A stretch of DNA of 64,000 nt from Spirochaetota bacterium (GCA_026398615.1 JAPLSN010000019.1:1-64000); one strand, 5' to 3'. Shown: positions 17,613 to 25,713, counted from the stretch's first letter. Numbers and translations are program-made. The notes: generated from the letters alone by a model not told the origin.

Positions 17613-18752
17613 CTATTTCACGAAGAGCGGCACGAGCGCGAGCACGAGGCCGCCCGCGACGATCGATCCGATCTGGCCGGACACGTTGGCGCTCACGGCC
17701 TGCATGAGGATGATGTTGCCTTTCTCCTCCTCGGCCGCCATCTTCTGGATCACCCTCGCCGACATCGGGAAGGCCGATATGCCGCACGCGCCGATCATCG
17801 GGTTGAGCCGCTTCTCCTCAGGCAGGAAGAGGTTGATCAGCTTGGCGAAGAGCACGCCGCCGGCGGTGTCGAAGACGAAAGCCACGATGCCGAGCAGCAT
17901 GATGAGGAGCGTCGACTTGAGGAAGACCGGGTCGAGGAGCTGGTCGGCCCGCATCGTGGAACCGATGGTGAGCCCGAGGAAAAGGGTCACGATGTTGGCG
18001 AGCTCGTTCTGGGCGGCCCTGGAAAGCCTGTCCACCACGCCGGATTCCCGCAGGAGGTTGCCGAACATGAGGGTCCCGACGAGCGGCACGGAAATCGGGG
18101 CGACGAAGCCCGCGATCATCGTCACGAAGATCGGGAAGCCGATGAGGAGGGCTTTCGGGGCCTTTTCCTCGTGGTAGACCATCTTGATCTTCCGCTCCCT
18201 CCTCGTGGTCAGAATGCGGATGATGGGAGGCTGGATGATGGGGACGAGCGACATGTAGGAGTAGGCCACGACCGTGATCGGCCCGAGCAGAGCCTTGGCG
18301 AACTTGTTGGCGACGTAGATGGCCGTCGGGCCGTCGGCCGCGCCGATGATGCCGATGGCGCTCGCCGTCTTGAGGTCGAAGCCCATGAGGACCGCCAGGA
18401 GGATGGTCGCGAAGATTCCGAACTGCGCCGCGGCGCCGAAGAAGATCATGAACGGGTTCTTGAAGAGCGGCCCGAAATCGATCATGGCGCCGATCCCGAT
18501 GAAGATGAGGAGCGGGAATAGCTCGTTGGCGATGCCTGCCTGGTAGAGCGTCGAAAGCAATCCGGGGGCGCCATCATGTTCCACGATCACCGACAGCGGC
18601 AGGTTCGCGATGATGATGCCGAAGCCGATCGGCAGGAGCAGCACGGGTTCGTACTGGAATTTCACGGCGAGAAAGATGAGGATCCCGCCGATCGCGTACA
18701 TGATGAAATGCATATACGATACGGACGTGAAACCGATGAACAATTGTTCCAT
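17613..18752 (-). CDS. oadB: Na+-transporting carboxylic-acid decarboxylase beta subunit
   Basis: 379 residues with about ten membrane helices. The conserved GIIGAADGPTAIYVA contains Asp140, the likely Na+ site, and ACGISAFPMSARV is the second re-entrant motif of OadB/MmdB/GcdB. The subunit decarboxylates carboxybiotin on the partner and exports Na+. No alpha (carboxyltransferase) or biotin carrier gene is in the window, so the substrate (oxaloacetate, methylmalonyl-CoA or glutaconyl-CoA) cannot be told. ATG 18752 has AGAGGG upstream, and the gene has its own promoter. Confidence 0.9.
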   Translation of the reverse strand: MEQLFIGFTSVSYMHFIMYAIGGILIFLAVKFQYEPVLLLPIGFGIIIANLPLSVIVEHDGAPGLLSTLYQAGIANELFPLLIFIGIGAMIDFGPLFKNPFMIFFGAAAQFGIFATILLAVLMGFDLKTASAIGIIGAADGPTAIYVANKFAKALLGPITVVAYSYMSLVPIIQPPIIRILTTRRERKIKMVYHEEKAPKALLIGFPIFVTMIAGFVAPISVPLVGTLMFGNLLRESGVVDRLSRAAQNELANIVTLFLGLTIGSTMRADQLLDPVFLKSTLLIMLLGIVAFVFDTAGGVLFAKLINLFLPEEKRLNPMIGACGISAFPMSARVIQKMAAEEEKGNIILMQAVSANVSGQIGSIVAGGLVLALVPLFVK

Positions 18753-18786
18753 GAGCATACCCTCTCGAAGCCGTCTCGATAGGGTC

Positions 18787-18815
18787 ATTATATACCGGAA
18801 ATCCGCGGGGAGCAA
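18787..18815 (-). promoter_or_regulatory. oadB promoter
   Basis: On the minus strand TTGCTC (18815-18810), 17 bases, TATAAT (18792-18787), then a leader of about 30 bases to ATG 18752. It uncouples the decarboxylase genes from the ECF/coaX operon upstream. Confidence 0.6.
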
Positions 18816-18830
18816 GTCCCGAACGGTTGG

Positions 18831-18874
18831 CGGGGCCGCCCGGAAAGGCTCTTTCGCCTTTCCGGGCGGCCCCG
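18831..18874. repeat. Perfect 18-bp inverted repeat (strong hairpin) next to the coaX stop
   Basis: CGGGGCCGCCCGGAAAGG (18831-18848) is perfectly complementary to 18857-18874, with an 8-base loop. The right arm ends one base from the coaX stop codon at 18875-18877. There is no T-run, so it may be an RNA 3'-end stabiliser, an unusual terminator or a small dispersed repeat. Confidence 0.85.
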
Positions 18875-19655
18875 TCAGGGATTGCGTATCGCGATTGCCG
18901 CCAGGCCGTCCAGCACGAGTTCGGGTTGGAAACGTCCGAACCCGCAGGCTTGCATGATACCGTTCCCGATGGCATCGCCCGTGCCGATCACCTCGGACTC
19001 CTCGCCGAGTTCCTCGCGCTGGAGCTCGACCAGCCGCGAGACGAGCCCGCCGTAGCCGAGCAGGATGCCCGCCTGGACCGCCTGCGCGGTCGTGCGGCCG
19101 ATGGCCCGCCCGGGCGGTTCGAGGCGGACGTCGGGTATCCGCGGTCTCGACGCCCGGGGCGATGGCCGCACCCATGAATTCGCCCAGGGAGTTCACGGAC
19201 GAGAAGGTGACCGCGGAGCCGAAGTCCACGATGACGCAGGCTTTCGGCGCGCCGTCGCGGGCCATAAGCTCGCGGGCGGCCACCGCCGCGCAGATGAGGT
19301 CGCTGCCGACTTCGGAAGGGATTTCCGTCCGGATCTTCACGCCCGTCCGCACGCCGGGCCCCACGGTGCCAGGAACGAGGCCGAAAGCCGAACGCACGGC
19401 GTCGCCCAGCCTGGGCGCGAGGGCCGGAACGACGCAGGAAATCCATACCGCTTCGATTCCGGCGCCGCGGACGCCGCCCGGACTGCCCGAGGCCTTCAAT
19501 GCTCCCGCGTCCGACGCGATGTCCCTGAAAAGCATCGCGTACTCGTCGGCCGTGCGCTCGAAGAAAGCGCCCAGTTTCCGGACGGTCCGCCACGTCCTCC
19601 CGTCGCGTATGCCCACCGTGACGGTCCGGTTGCGGGCGTCGATCGCGAGGAGCAC
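18875..19655 (-). pseudogene. coaX: Type III pantothenate kinase, frameshifted and internally deleted
   Basis: From GTG 19655 the frame reads LLAIDARNRTVTVGI (normally IDxGNT), then VVPALAPRLG, PGVRTGVKI, and VDFGSAVTFSSV, all type III PanK segments. After GAAIAPGVET the frame is lost. The rest of the family (IPDVRLEPPGRAIGRTTAQAVQAG, then VIGTGDAIG and LVLDGLAAIAIRNP) continues in another frame to 18875. About 13 residues that normally lie between APG and LP are missing, so an out-of-frame deletion near 19130-19150 is the likely cause. The phosphate-binding DxGNT is also degenerate (DARNR). It is either a pseudogene or carries a sequencing error plus divergence. The neighbouring ECF S component makes a pantothenate salvage context. 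Confidence 0.75.
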
Positions 19656-19659
19656 GGCG

Positions 19660-20232
19660 TCAGCCTTCCTTCGATACGCGTGAAACGCCGCCCTTCGATG
19701 CAATGCCCTTCCAGGCGGTCACCACGGCGGTCGTGAGCACGGCGGCCACCACCGCCTCGATCAGGCCGTTGGAAAGCACGATACCCGCGGCTGCCGGCAG
19801 GGGCAGTGCCTTGAGCGCGACGAGGGCGCCGAGCACGAGGACGGAGTTCGTGAGGCTGCCGACCACCCCCGCCAGCGGGAGCGAGATCGCTGGCAGTTTC
19901 CCCCTGAACGGGGCGTAGACGGCCCATGCCGCGACGCCGACCAGGATTCGCGGCGCCACCGACACCAGCGGGTTGACGAAGAACACGTCCCCGGGGCCAT
20001 TGGGCGCGGTTGCGGCCTGGATGAGGCTCGTGACTCCGAAGATGAGTCCGATGGCCCCGCCCACCAGCGGTCCCTCGATGACGGCCCCGATGATGACGGG
20101 AACGTGCATGACAGTGAGGGAAATGCCCTGGATCCAGCTGATGAAGCCGAGCTTCGTGAGGAAAAGTACGATCGACACGGCGCCGAGCGCGCCCGCGATG
20201 ACGATCTTGCGGACCGGAACGGTCTCTTTCAT
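19660..20232 (-). CDS. ECF transporter substrate-binding (S) component, possibly pantothenate
   Basis: 190 residues, six predicted membrane helices, with the N-terminal KIVIAGALGAVSIVLF helix and a small-residue pattern that S components use to dock on EcfT. S components decide the vitamin taken up. Lying four bases before a pantothenate kinase gene suggests pantothenate (PanT-like), but the sequence itself does not prove it. It is the third gene of the ecfA-ecfT-S-coaX operon. Confidence 0.8.
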   Translation of the reverse strand: MKETVPVRKIVIAGALGAVSIVLFLTKLGFISWIQGISLTVMHVPVIIGAVIEGPLVGGAIGLIFGVTSLIQAATAPNGPGDVFFVNPLVSVAPRILVGVAAWAVYAPFRGKLPAISLPLAGVVGSLTNSVLVLGALVALKALPLPAAAGIVLSNGLIEAVVAAVLTTAVVTAWKGIASKGGVSRVSKEG

Positions 20233-20280
20233 GGAACTACCTCCCGCGCGCCCCTTCGCGGCAACGCGCCTTTCCTGATT

Positions 20281-21114
20281 TCAGCGGAAGCGGATCCCGA
20301 CGAAGGTCCCCGCGACCCCGAGGGCCGCCACGGACAAGCGCACGAGGATTTCGCCTTCCGCCATTTTAAAGGTCGCATAACGCGTCCTGTTGGCACCGGA
20401 ATAGCGGCGCGACTCCATCGCCTCGACGAGGATCTCCGCGCGCTCGAGCGCCCTGACGACGACTGGAACGAAGAGCGGCGCGTATGCCCTCGCCTTCCTG
20501 ATCGGACCTGAGCCCGAAGCCCCGAAATCCCCGCCTCGCGAAGCCTGCGCCCTGACGATGGCTTCCAGTTCCCCGGCGATGATCGGTACGAAGCGGAAGG
20601 ACATGGCCACCGCCAGGGCGAGGGCATGCGCCGGGAAGCCGATACGCGCGAGCGGGGCGAAGAAATCCTCGATCCCGTACGCCGTTTCGCGTTCCGTCGT
20701 CACCGAGGTGAACAGCGCGATGACGGCCATGAGGGCCACCATCCGAGCTGAGGTCATGGCCGCCAGCCGGACTTCCATCGCCGTCACGACGACGGGTCCC
20801 GCGGAGAGGAGCTTCGCCGAAGCGTCCCCCGGCCAGGCGAAGACGACCTGGAGGACGGCCGTGAAGACGAGGATGGGTATCGCGGGCTTCACGCCGCGGA
20901 GAAGGAAGCCGACGGGGATCCGGGCGGCGAGCGATACGGCGAGCGCTGCCGCGAACGAAAGCGCGACGCCCGGCCAGGATACGGATGCCAATATCGGCAC
21001 GGCGAGGGCGAGCAGGCCGAGGTACTTCGTGATCGGCGTGAGGGCGTGGACGGGCGATCGCGTATCCATGTACTGGCCGATCGACACGTTCCTGAAAAAC
21101 TCGATGCTCTTCAT
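20281..21114 (-). CDS. ecfT: ECF transporter transmembrane protein EcfT
   Basis: 277 residues from ATG 21114, which overlaps the EcfA stop by four bases (ATGA). It has about five membrane helices, and between them two coupling helices with Arg-containing motifs, QASRGGDFG and MESRRYSG, the places where EcfT contacts the ATPases. It scaffolds the S component and the ATPase pair in the cytoplasmic membrane. Confidence 0.88.
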   Translation of the reverse strand: MKSIEFFRNVSIGQYMDTRSPVHALTPITKYLGLLALAVPILASVSWPGVALSFAAALAVSLAARIPVGFLLRGVKPAIPILVFTAVLQVVFAWPGDASAKLLSAGPVVVTAMEVRLAAMTSARMVALMAVIALFTSVTTERETAYGIEDFFAPLARIGFPAHALALAVAMSFRFVPIIAGELEAIVRAQASRGGDFGASGSGPIRKARAYAPLFVPVVVRALERAEILVEAMESRRYSGANRTRYATFKMAEGEILVRLSVAALGVAGTFVGIRFR

Positions 21115-22835
21115 GTGGCCGCCCCCCGCCCGGCGCGGGCGAGCGCGGCGCCGACACCCCCGGCGTCGAGGGGCCTGTCCTCGGACCTCAGGCCCGCGTC
21201 CGAAAGCGCCGAGCGCAGCTCGCAGGCGAAGGGGCGTCCGATGCCCCATGCCTGGTCGTAGAGCCCGTAGAAAATTCCTTCTGGAGGCGCTACCGCGACG
21301 AGTTCACCGTTCCAGACGACGCCCACGAGGTCGGCCCTGGCGGCTTCCTCCATTGAATGCGTGGCAAAGACCACGGTCCTGCCCTTCTTCGCGAAGGCGA
21401 GTATGGAAGCGAAGACCGTGCGCTTCGTGACCGGGTCGAGGGAGCTCGTCGGTTCGTCGAGAAGCAGGGCGTCGGGATCCATGGCGAAGACGCCGGCCAG
21501 GGCCAGCTTGCGCTTTTCGCCACCGGACAGTGACGCGGACCGCCGGTCACGATACCGGTCCCATGGAAGCCCGAACTCGTCCATGGCCCGCTTCGCCGCG
21601 GCGACGAGGACCGCCCCGCGCAAACCCATGTTCCGGGGACCGAAGGCGACGTCGTCGCCGGCGTAGAATTCGAAAAGGGCCGATTCCGGACGCTGGACCG
21701 AAAACGGCGCCCTCATGCGGAGCGCGCGCAGGTCGGTCCCGCGGGCGGCGGTATCGAGCCCGAAGGACCGTACGGTTCCCAGGGAGGGCGATGCGAGGGC
21801 GTTCAACAGCTGGAGTATGGTCGACTTTCCGGATCCCGTTTCGCCGACCAGGGCCACCACCGATCCCGCCGGGATCGATAGCGATACTCCCGAGAGGGCT
21901 TTCCGCTCGTTGACGGTGCCCCTGAGATAGGAAAAAAAGACGCCGGAAAGTACGAACGCCGGATCTGAGACGGGCAACGCGATCCGCACCCGGTCCGGTT
22001 CCGCCGCGCCCGAGGCCCCGGCGCCGACGATTTTCCCCGCGATGCGGGAGGCAAGGGCTTCGGGCGTCTCGCCCGGAACCGGGACGAGCCCCGCGGCCAG
22101 GGCGCAGGAGGCGGACTCCGGGAGTGCAAGGCCCCATTGTCCGAGCTCGCCGCGCGCGAAGAGCTCGGCGGGGCTTCCGTCGAAGGCGACGCGGCCTCGG
22201 TCGAGGACGATGGCGCGGGACGCGCGAGCGGCTTCGTCCATGTCGTGCGTCACGTGCACGATCGTCACGCCGCGGGACGAAAGGGCGTCCATGAGGTCGA
22301 GCACGGTCGAGCGGCCGCGCGGATCGAGCATGGCCGTGGCTTCGTCGAAGGCGACAAGCGAGGGCGACATGGCCAGGGCGCCCGCGACGGCAAGGCGCTG
22401 CTGCTGGCCGGCCGACAGGAAGTGCGGATGCCTGAAGCGTTCTCCCTCGAGCCCCACGGCGCGCAGGGCGTCAGTCACGCGGATCGCGATCTCTTCGCGA
22501 GGGAGCCCGAGGTTTTCGGGACCGAAGGCCACGTCCTCCTCGACGACGGACGATACGATCTGGTCCGCGGGCGACTGGAAGACGAGAGATACTTCCGAAC
22601 GGATGCGGCCGAGGCTTTCCTGATTGCGCGTATCGAGGCCGCGGACGGCGACGCTGCCGCCAGTCGGGAGCCTGAGCCCGTTGAGAAGGCGCACGAGGGT
22701 GCTTTTGCCTGACCCGTTCGCCCCGACGATGACGAGGTATTCGCCTTCCTCGATGTCGAAGGACAGCGAATCGACGGCGGGATTTTCCTGGCCATCGTAC
22801 GTGAACGAGACGTCGCGAAACCTTACCAAGGGCAT
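21111..22835 (-). CDS. ecfA: Fused double ATPase of an ECF transporter (EcfA-EcfA')
   Basis: 574 residues with two complete ABC domains in one chain. Domain 1: Walker A GANGSGKST (38-46), signature LSAGQQQRLA (140-149), Walker B VAFDEAT. Domain 2: Walker A GETGSGKST (331-339), signature SLSGGEKRKLA, Walker B LLLDEPTSSLDP. The domain-1 signature has Ala for the usual Gly. Most ECF systems use two separate genes; fused forms exist (YkoD type). ATG 22835 is preceded by GGGAGG, and that ribosome binding site can be closed by a hairpin. It is the first gene of the operon. Confidence 0.9.
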   Translation of the reverse strand: MPLVRFRDVSFTYDGQENPAVDSLSFDIEEGEYLVIVGANGSGKSTLVRLLNGLRLPTGGSVAVRGLDTRNQESLGRIRSEVSLVFQSPADQIVSSVVEEDVAFGPENLGLPREEIAIRVTDALRAVGLEGERFRHPHFLSAGQQQRLAVAGALAMSPSLVAFDEATAMLDPRGRSTVLDLMDALSSRGVTIVHVTHDMDEAARASRAIVLDRGRVAFDGSPAELFARGELGQWGLALPESASCALAAGLVPVPGETPEALASRIAGKIVGAGASGAAEPDRVRIALPVSDPAFVLSGVFFSYLRGTVNERKALSGVSLSIPAGSVVALVGETGSGKSTILQLLNALASPSLGTVRSFGLDTAARGTDLRALRMRAPFSVQRPESALFEFYAGDDVAFGPRNMGLRGAVLVAAAKRAMDEFGLPWDRYRDRRSASLSGGEKRKLALAGVFAMDPDALLLDEPTSSLDPVTKRTVFASILAFAKKGRTVVFATHSMEEAARADLVGVVWNGELVAVAPPEGIFYGLYDQAWGIGRPFACELRSALSDAGLRSEDRPLDAGGVGAALARAGRGAAT

Positions 22836-22977
22836 GGAGCCTCCCGTGGCGCGGGAGGACGGTTGGCGGGCATCATGATCACCTCTCGTCTCGGCCTCGG
22901 GAGTCGGCGTGCGCGGTGATGTCGCGTCCGTCGCCGCGAACACCGGCATGGCCGGTGCCCGCGAAGGTCCAAGCGTC
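22836..22977 (-). promoter_or_regulatory. Structured leader of the ECF operon with a ribosome-binding-site hairpin
   Basis: A leader of about 140 bases lies between the promoter and ATG 22835. Next to the start codon CCTCCCG (22858-22852 on the minus strand) pairs perfectly with CGGGAGG (22846-22840) across a 5-base loop, and the second arm is the ribosome binding site. Further upstream CACCGGC-CAT-GCCGGTG forms a second hairpin. Such a layout suits translational control by a ligand, protein or temperature. I do not match it to a known riboswitch. Confidence 0.5.
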
Positions 22978-22983
22978 AGGTCG

Positions 22984-23012
22984 AATCTAGACATCACGCC
23001 GTAAAATGTCAA
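22984..23012 (-). promoter_or_regulatory. Promoter of the ECF transporter operon
   Basis: On the minus strand TTGACA (23012-23007), 17 bases, TAGATT (22989-22984). A consensus -35 element and optimal spacing. Confidence 0.65.
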
Positions 23013-23110
23013 GAAGGGAAACGCGAAAATGCCGAGGCCTTTTCAGGAACAATCGGGTATCAAGATCGGCTCCATTCCCATTTTCGATTCCACGGGGTAA
23101 AATCCTGGCG

Positions 23111-23815
23111 ATGCCCGCCAGCGACCGGAGCCGAAATGACGAAAAATACGCTTGTCCCCTCTGTCGGGCCGACGCGCCCGTCATCGAAGCGAAAGACAAA
23201 TCCTATTCGCGCTGTGCACGCTGCGGTCTCATCGCCCTCCTGCCCGGCTTTCGTCCCGGGCCCGAGACGGAACGCGCACGCTACCTGCTCCACCGCAATT
23301 CACCCGGGGACCCGGGTTTCCTCCGCTTCCTCGGGACGTTCGTGGACGCCCTGCTTCCCCATGTACCGCCTGGGGCTTCAGTTCTGGATTACGGCTCCGG
23401 GCCCGACCCCGTCCTGGCGGGACTCTTCGAAGCGCGCGGGTTTGCGGTGACGGCCTGGGACCCGTTCTTCGCGCCCGGAGACCCCGCCGCGAACGCTCCC
23501 TACGACCTGGTCATCGCGCACGAGACGGCAGAGCACTTTTTTTCCCCGGGGGACGAATTCAGGCGCATCGCGTCCCTCGTGAAGCCCTCGGGGACGGTCG
23601 CGGTACGCACGAAGCTCGCCCCGGAGGGAAAGGAAGCCTTCGCGCGCTGGTGGTACCGGGAAGATTCCACGCATGTTTCGTTTTACACGGAGCGTTCCCT
23701 GCCCTGGGTGGCCGCCATCCTCGGAGCCGGATCCTTCGCGCTGGCGGGCGGCGACACTGTCATCTTCCGGTTGGGAAGAGCGGATTCAGCCACGAGTCTT
23801 TCAACGACCCGTTAG
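23111..23815 (+). CDS. Class I SAM-dependent methyltransferase with N-terminal zinc ribbon
   Basis: 234 residues. Two CxxC pairs at the start (CPLC and CARC) form a small zinc ribbon like those of methyltransferase_23-type proteins. The Rossmann SAM motif SVLDYGSGP follows near 95-105, then DLVIAHETAEHF, where the methyltransferase post-I motifs lie. Substrate unknown. There is no ribosome binding site: TAAAAT ends seven bases before the ATG (TTCCCA at 23075, 17-base spacer), so the mRNA may be leaderless. Its stop overlaps the stop of the convergent crystallin gene by four bases. Confidence 0.82.
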   Translation: MPASDRSRNDEKYACPLCRADAPVIEAKDKSYSRCARCGLIALLPGFRPGPETERARYLLHRNSPGDPGFLRFLGTFVDALLPHVPPGASVLDYGSGPDPVLAGLFEARGFAVTAWDPFFAPGDPAANAPYDLVIAHETAEHFFSPGDEFRRIASLVKPSGTVAVRTKLAPEGKEAFARWWYREDSTHVSFYTERSLPWVAAILGAGSFALAGGDTVIFRLGRADSATSLSTTR

Positions 23816-24351
23816 AGTCTGGAGGACAGGTCCACCACGAATTTCAGCGCTTCGAGCGGCGACACGGTGGTGGCGAGAACGGAGGAGATCTTGTCGTTCC
23901 AATCGCTTTTGGCCAGGCGGATCTTCGAAAGGTCGGGCTTGGAGGCTCCCTTCCCGCCGATGATCCAGAGACGGTGACCCTGGAACCCGCCGCGCTGGGC
24001 GCACAGGACGACGGAAACCGCCTCGCCGATCTGCACGCTGGAAATGCAGTCATCGATGCCGTTGTCCCGCAGCGAGAGGTCGTACACCAACGGGTTGTAG
24101 ACGTTCGACAGCTTGAAGGACCTTCCGGAATACATAACGTGCTCGAAAAAAGTCGTGGCATAAGCGTCGGGAGAAGGATCGCCGGAATCCGTCCTGCGGA
24201 GATTCCCCGTGAACTTGTTGTAGGCCTTCATGAGGGGCGTGGCGAAGTAGCGCTCGATTTCCCTCGGATCGTCGAGCTCGTGGATGATGTAGTCCGTGTC
24301 CGGTGAGAAATAGCCGTCCTTGTCGATGTTACCGTGTACGATGATATCCAT
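23812..24351 (-). CDS. Microbial beta/gamma-crystallin domain protein
   Basis: 179 residues. From about residue 65 there are two Greek-key units. Each has the aromatic corner (FFEHVMYSGRSFKL at 68-81; VVLCAQRGGFQGHRLWI near 114-130) and a perfect calcium clamp of the form [ND][ND]xx[ST]S, namely DDCISS (100-105) and NDKISS (152-157). This is the signature of Ca2+-binding beta/gamma-crystallins. The first 60 residues are of unknown type and there is no signal peptide. Role unknown; family members act in stress, sporulation or as inhibitors. GAGGAAGGGG and a strong promoter lie upstream. Confidence 0.72.
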   Translation of the reverse strand: MDIIVHGNIDKDGYFSPDTDYIIHELDDPREIERYFATPLMKAYNKFTGNLRRTDSGDPSPDAYATTFFEHVMYSGRSFKLSNVYNPLVYDLSLRDNGIDDCISSVQIGEAVSVVLCAQRGGFQGHRLWIIGGKGASKPDLSKIRLAKSDWNDKISSVLATTVSPLEALKFVVDLSSRL

Positions 24352-24383
24352 GGCGCCCCTTCCTCGTCCGAAATGATCATGCC

Positions 24384-24412
24384 ATTATAGACCGGATCCG
24401 CCCCGCGCTCAA
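24384..24412 (-). promoter_or_regulatory. Promoter of the beta/gamma-crystallin gene
   Basis: On the minus strand TTGAGC (24412-24407), 17 bases, consensus TATAAT (24389-24384). The -35 element overlaps the last codon of the upstream VOC-family gene. Confidence 0.65.
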
Positions 24413-24795
24413 GCCAAGGCAGGCTTATCGCCGGCCGGTTCCTGCACGAAACCCAGCTCTAACCCGTTGCAGTCCCTGGCACCCAACAACGAGACGCCCC
24501 CGCTGCTCCTGACCGGTCCGTACGCGATCTCGACGCCGAGCCCGGCGAGCTTCGAGCGGACCGCGTCGATATCGTCCACCCTGAACCCGAGAGAGACGCC
24601 GGAGCCAGAAAAAAAGCCCGCGCTGTCATCCTTGATGAATTCCACCGATCCGCCGTGGCCGTCGCCCATGAAGGCGATATCCATGCCGGGACGGGGCGAA
24701 AACCTGCGCCCGACCGTGAACCCGAGGACGGTTTCGTAGAAACGGATCGAAGCGTCCACGTCACGGACGTGGAGGGTGATGAAGGAAATTTTCAT
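24409..24795 (-). CDS. Glyoxalase/bleomycin-resistance (VOC) family protein
   Basis: 128 residues from ATG 24795 (AAAGGAT eight bases upstream). It has two beta-alpha-beta-beta-beta units: HVRDVDASIRFYETVLGF opens the first, and GLELGFVQ near the end carries the C-terminal Glu that is a metal ligand in glyoxalase-I-type enzymes. Substrate cannot be told. It sits five bases after the flagellar chaperone gene, on the same strand, and may be read with it. Confidence 0.8.
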   Translation of the reverse strand: MKISFITLHVRDVDASIRFYETVLGFTVGRRFSPRPGMDIAFMGDGHGGSVEFIKDDSAGFFSGSGVSLGFRVDDIDAVRSKLAGLGVEIAYGPVRSSGGVSLLGARDCNGLELGFVQEPAGDKPALA

Positions 24796-24800
24796 GGTTA

Positions 24801-25268
24801 TTATCCTTTGATGTCGATCATGGTCGGCTCGTCGGCATCGGCGTAGACGCTCCGTTTCTTGGCGAAGGGATTCCGCACCGACTTGATCTCTTCGCGGATC
24901 ATGTCCATGCGCTGGCGGAGCAGGAGGCGGTTTTCCTCGTTGCGCCTGACGATCTCGCACCGGAGGTCCTCGAGGGCGGTCTTGATCTCGGGGATGTCGT
25001 GGGCTCCCGCATGGGGATAGGCTTCCCGGTAGAGGTCCTCGAGCGGGTCGATGGCTTTCTGGAAGGTGAAGATCTCGGAAACGATGGAGCGTTCGAGCTC
25101 GACGTGGGATACGAGGGCATCCACGTCGCCTTTTTCTATGTCGGACCGCTCGTGGCCGGCGATCGCCAGGTAGCGGGCGAATTTCTCGCGCTGGGCGAGC
25201 AGCAGCTCCCGGAACCTGCGCAGGATCGCTTTCCGTTCCTCCAGCACGTCCGCCGGGATATCGGCCAT
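24801..25268 (-). CDS. FlgN-like flagellar export chaperone
   Basis: 155 residues, almost all helical and charged, with long heptad-like stretches (EERKAILRRFRELLLAQREKF; MDMIREEIKSVRN). Length, composition and its place right after fliS match FlgN-type chaperones, which keep hook-filament junction proteins unfolded for export. FlgN sequences are very divergent, so the call rests mainly on context. Confidence 0.6.
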   Translation of the reverse strand: MADIPADVLEERKAILRRFRELLLAQREKFARYLAIAGHERSDIEKGDVDALVSHVELERSIVSEIFTFQKAIDPLEDLYREAYPHAGAHDIPEIKTALEDLRCEIVRRNEENRLLLRQRMDMIREEIKSVRNPFAKKRSVYADADEPTMIDIKG

Positions 25269-25284
25269 GCAGCCACCCCGCCCG

Positions 25285-25713
25285 TCAGCCGGCGATGTTG
25301 ACGTCGCCCGAGGCTTCGCGGCCGGTCGCGTGAACGGCCGCGACGGCCCACGCGCCGCGGAGCTCTTCGAGCATCGTGCGGACCGAGTGGATCCTCGCTG
25401 CGGCTTTTTGTATGTTGGCTTCGAGCAGTTCGCGGTTGAAGTACATGTAGAGCGCGAAGAGGTTCTGGGCGATCTCGCCGCCGGCTTCGAAATCCAGGGA
25501 CGCCACGAGTTCGGTGATGATGTCCTGGGTCTTCGTCATGGACCGGTTGAAAGCCTCGATATTCTGCGGGTTCTTCTTGAGATCCTTGTGCAGGTAGTCG
25601 ACGGCAAGGTCGCATTGCTTGATCGCTTCCGCGTAGAGCATCACGACAATCTGTCCGGGGCTGGCGGTCCTCACGCGGGTTTCGCGGTACGCGCCCAACG
25701 GGTTCTGGGTCAT
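25285..25713 (-). CDS. fliS: Flagellin export chaperone FliS
   Basis: 142 residues from ATG 25713 (GAAGGGAGGGG upstream). The N-terminal YRETRVRTASPGQIVVMLYAEA is the hallmark of FliS (consensus Y..t.V.TASP..Li.mLYegai), followed by the four-helix bundle. FliS binds the C-terminus of flagellin in the cytosol and prevents early polymerisation. No flagellin gene is in the window, but this places the organism among flagellated bacteria. Confidence 0.92.
   Translation of the reverse strand: MTQNPLGAYRETRVRTASPGQIVVMLYAEAIKQCDLAVDYLHKDLKKNPQNIEAFNRSMTKTQDIITELVASLDFEAGGEIAQNLFALYMYFNRELLEANIQKAAARIHSVRTMLEELRGAWAVAAVHATGREASGDVNIAG

Noticed and set aside
17613-19703. One long frame that joins pantothenate-kinase sequence to the Na+ decarboxylase beta subunit
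   Set aside because: The join is accidental: after the coaX frameshift the frame reads Arg/Pro-rich nonsense and then a promoter and ribosome binding site before the true OadB start at 18752.
22836-22977. Known TPP, FMN or cobalamin riboswitch
   Set aside because: None of the conserved loop sequences of these classes is visible in the leader.
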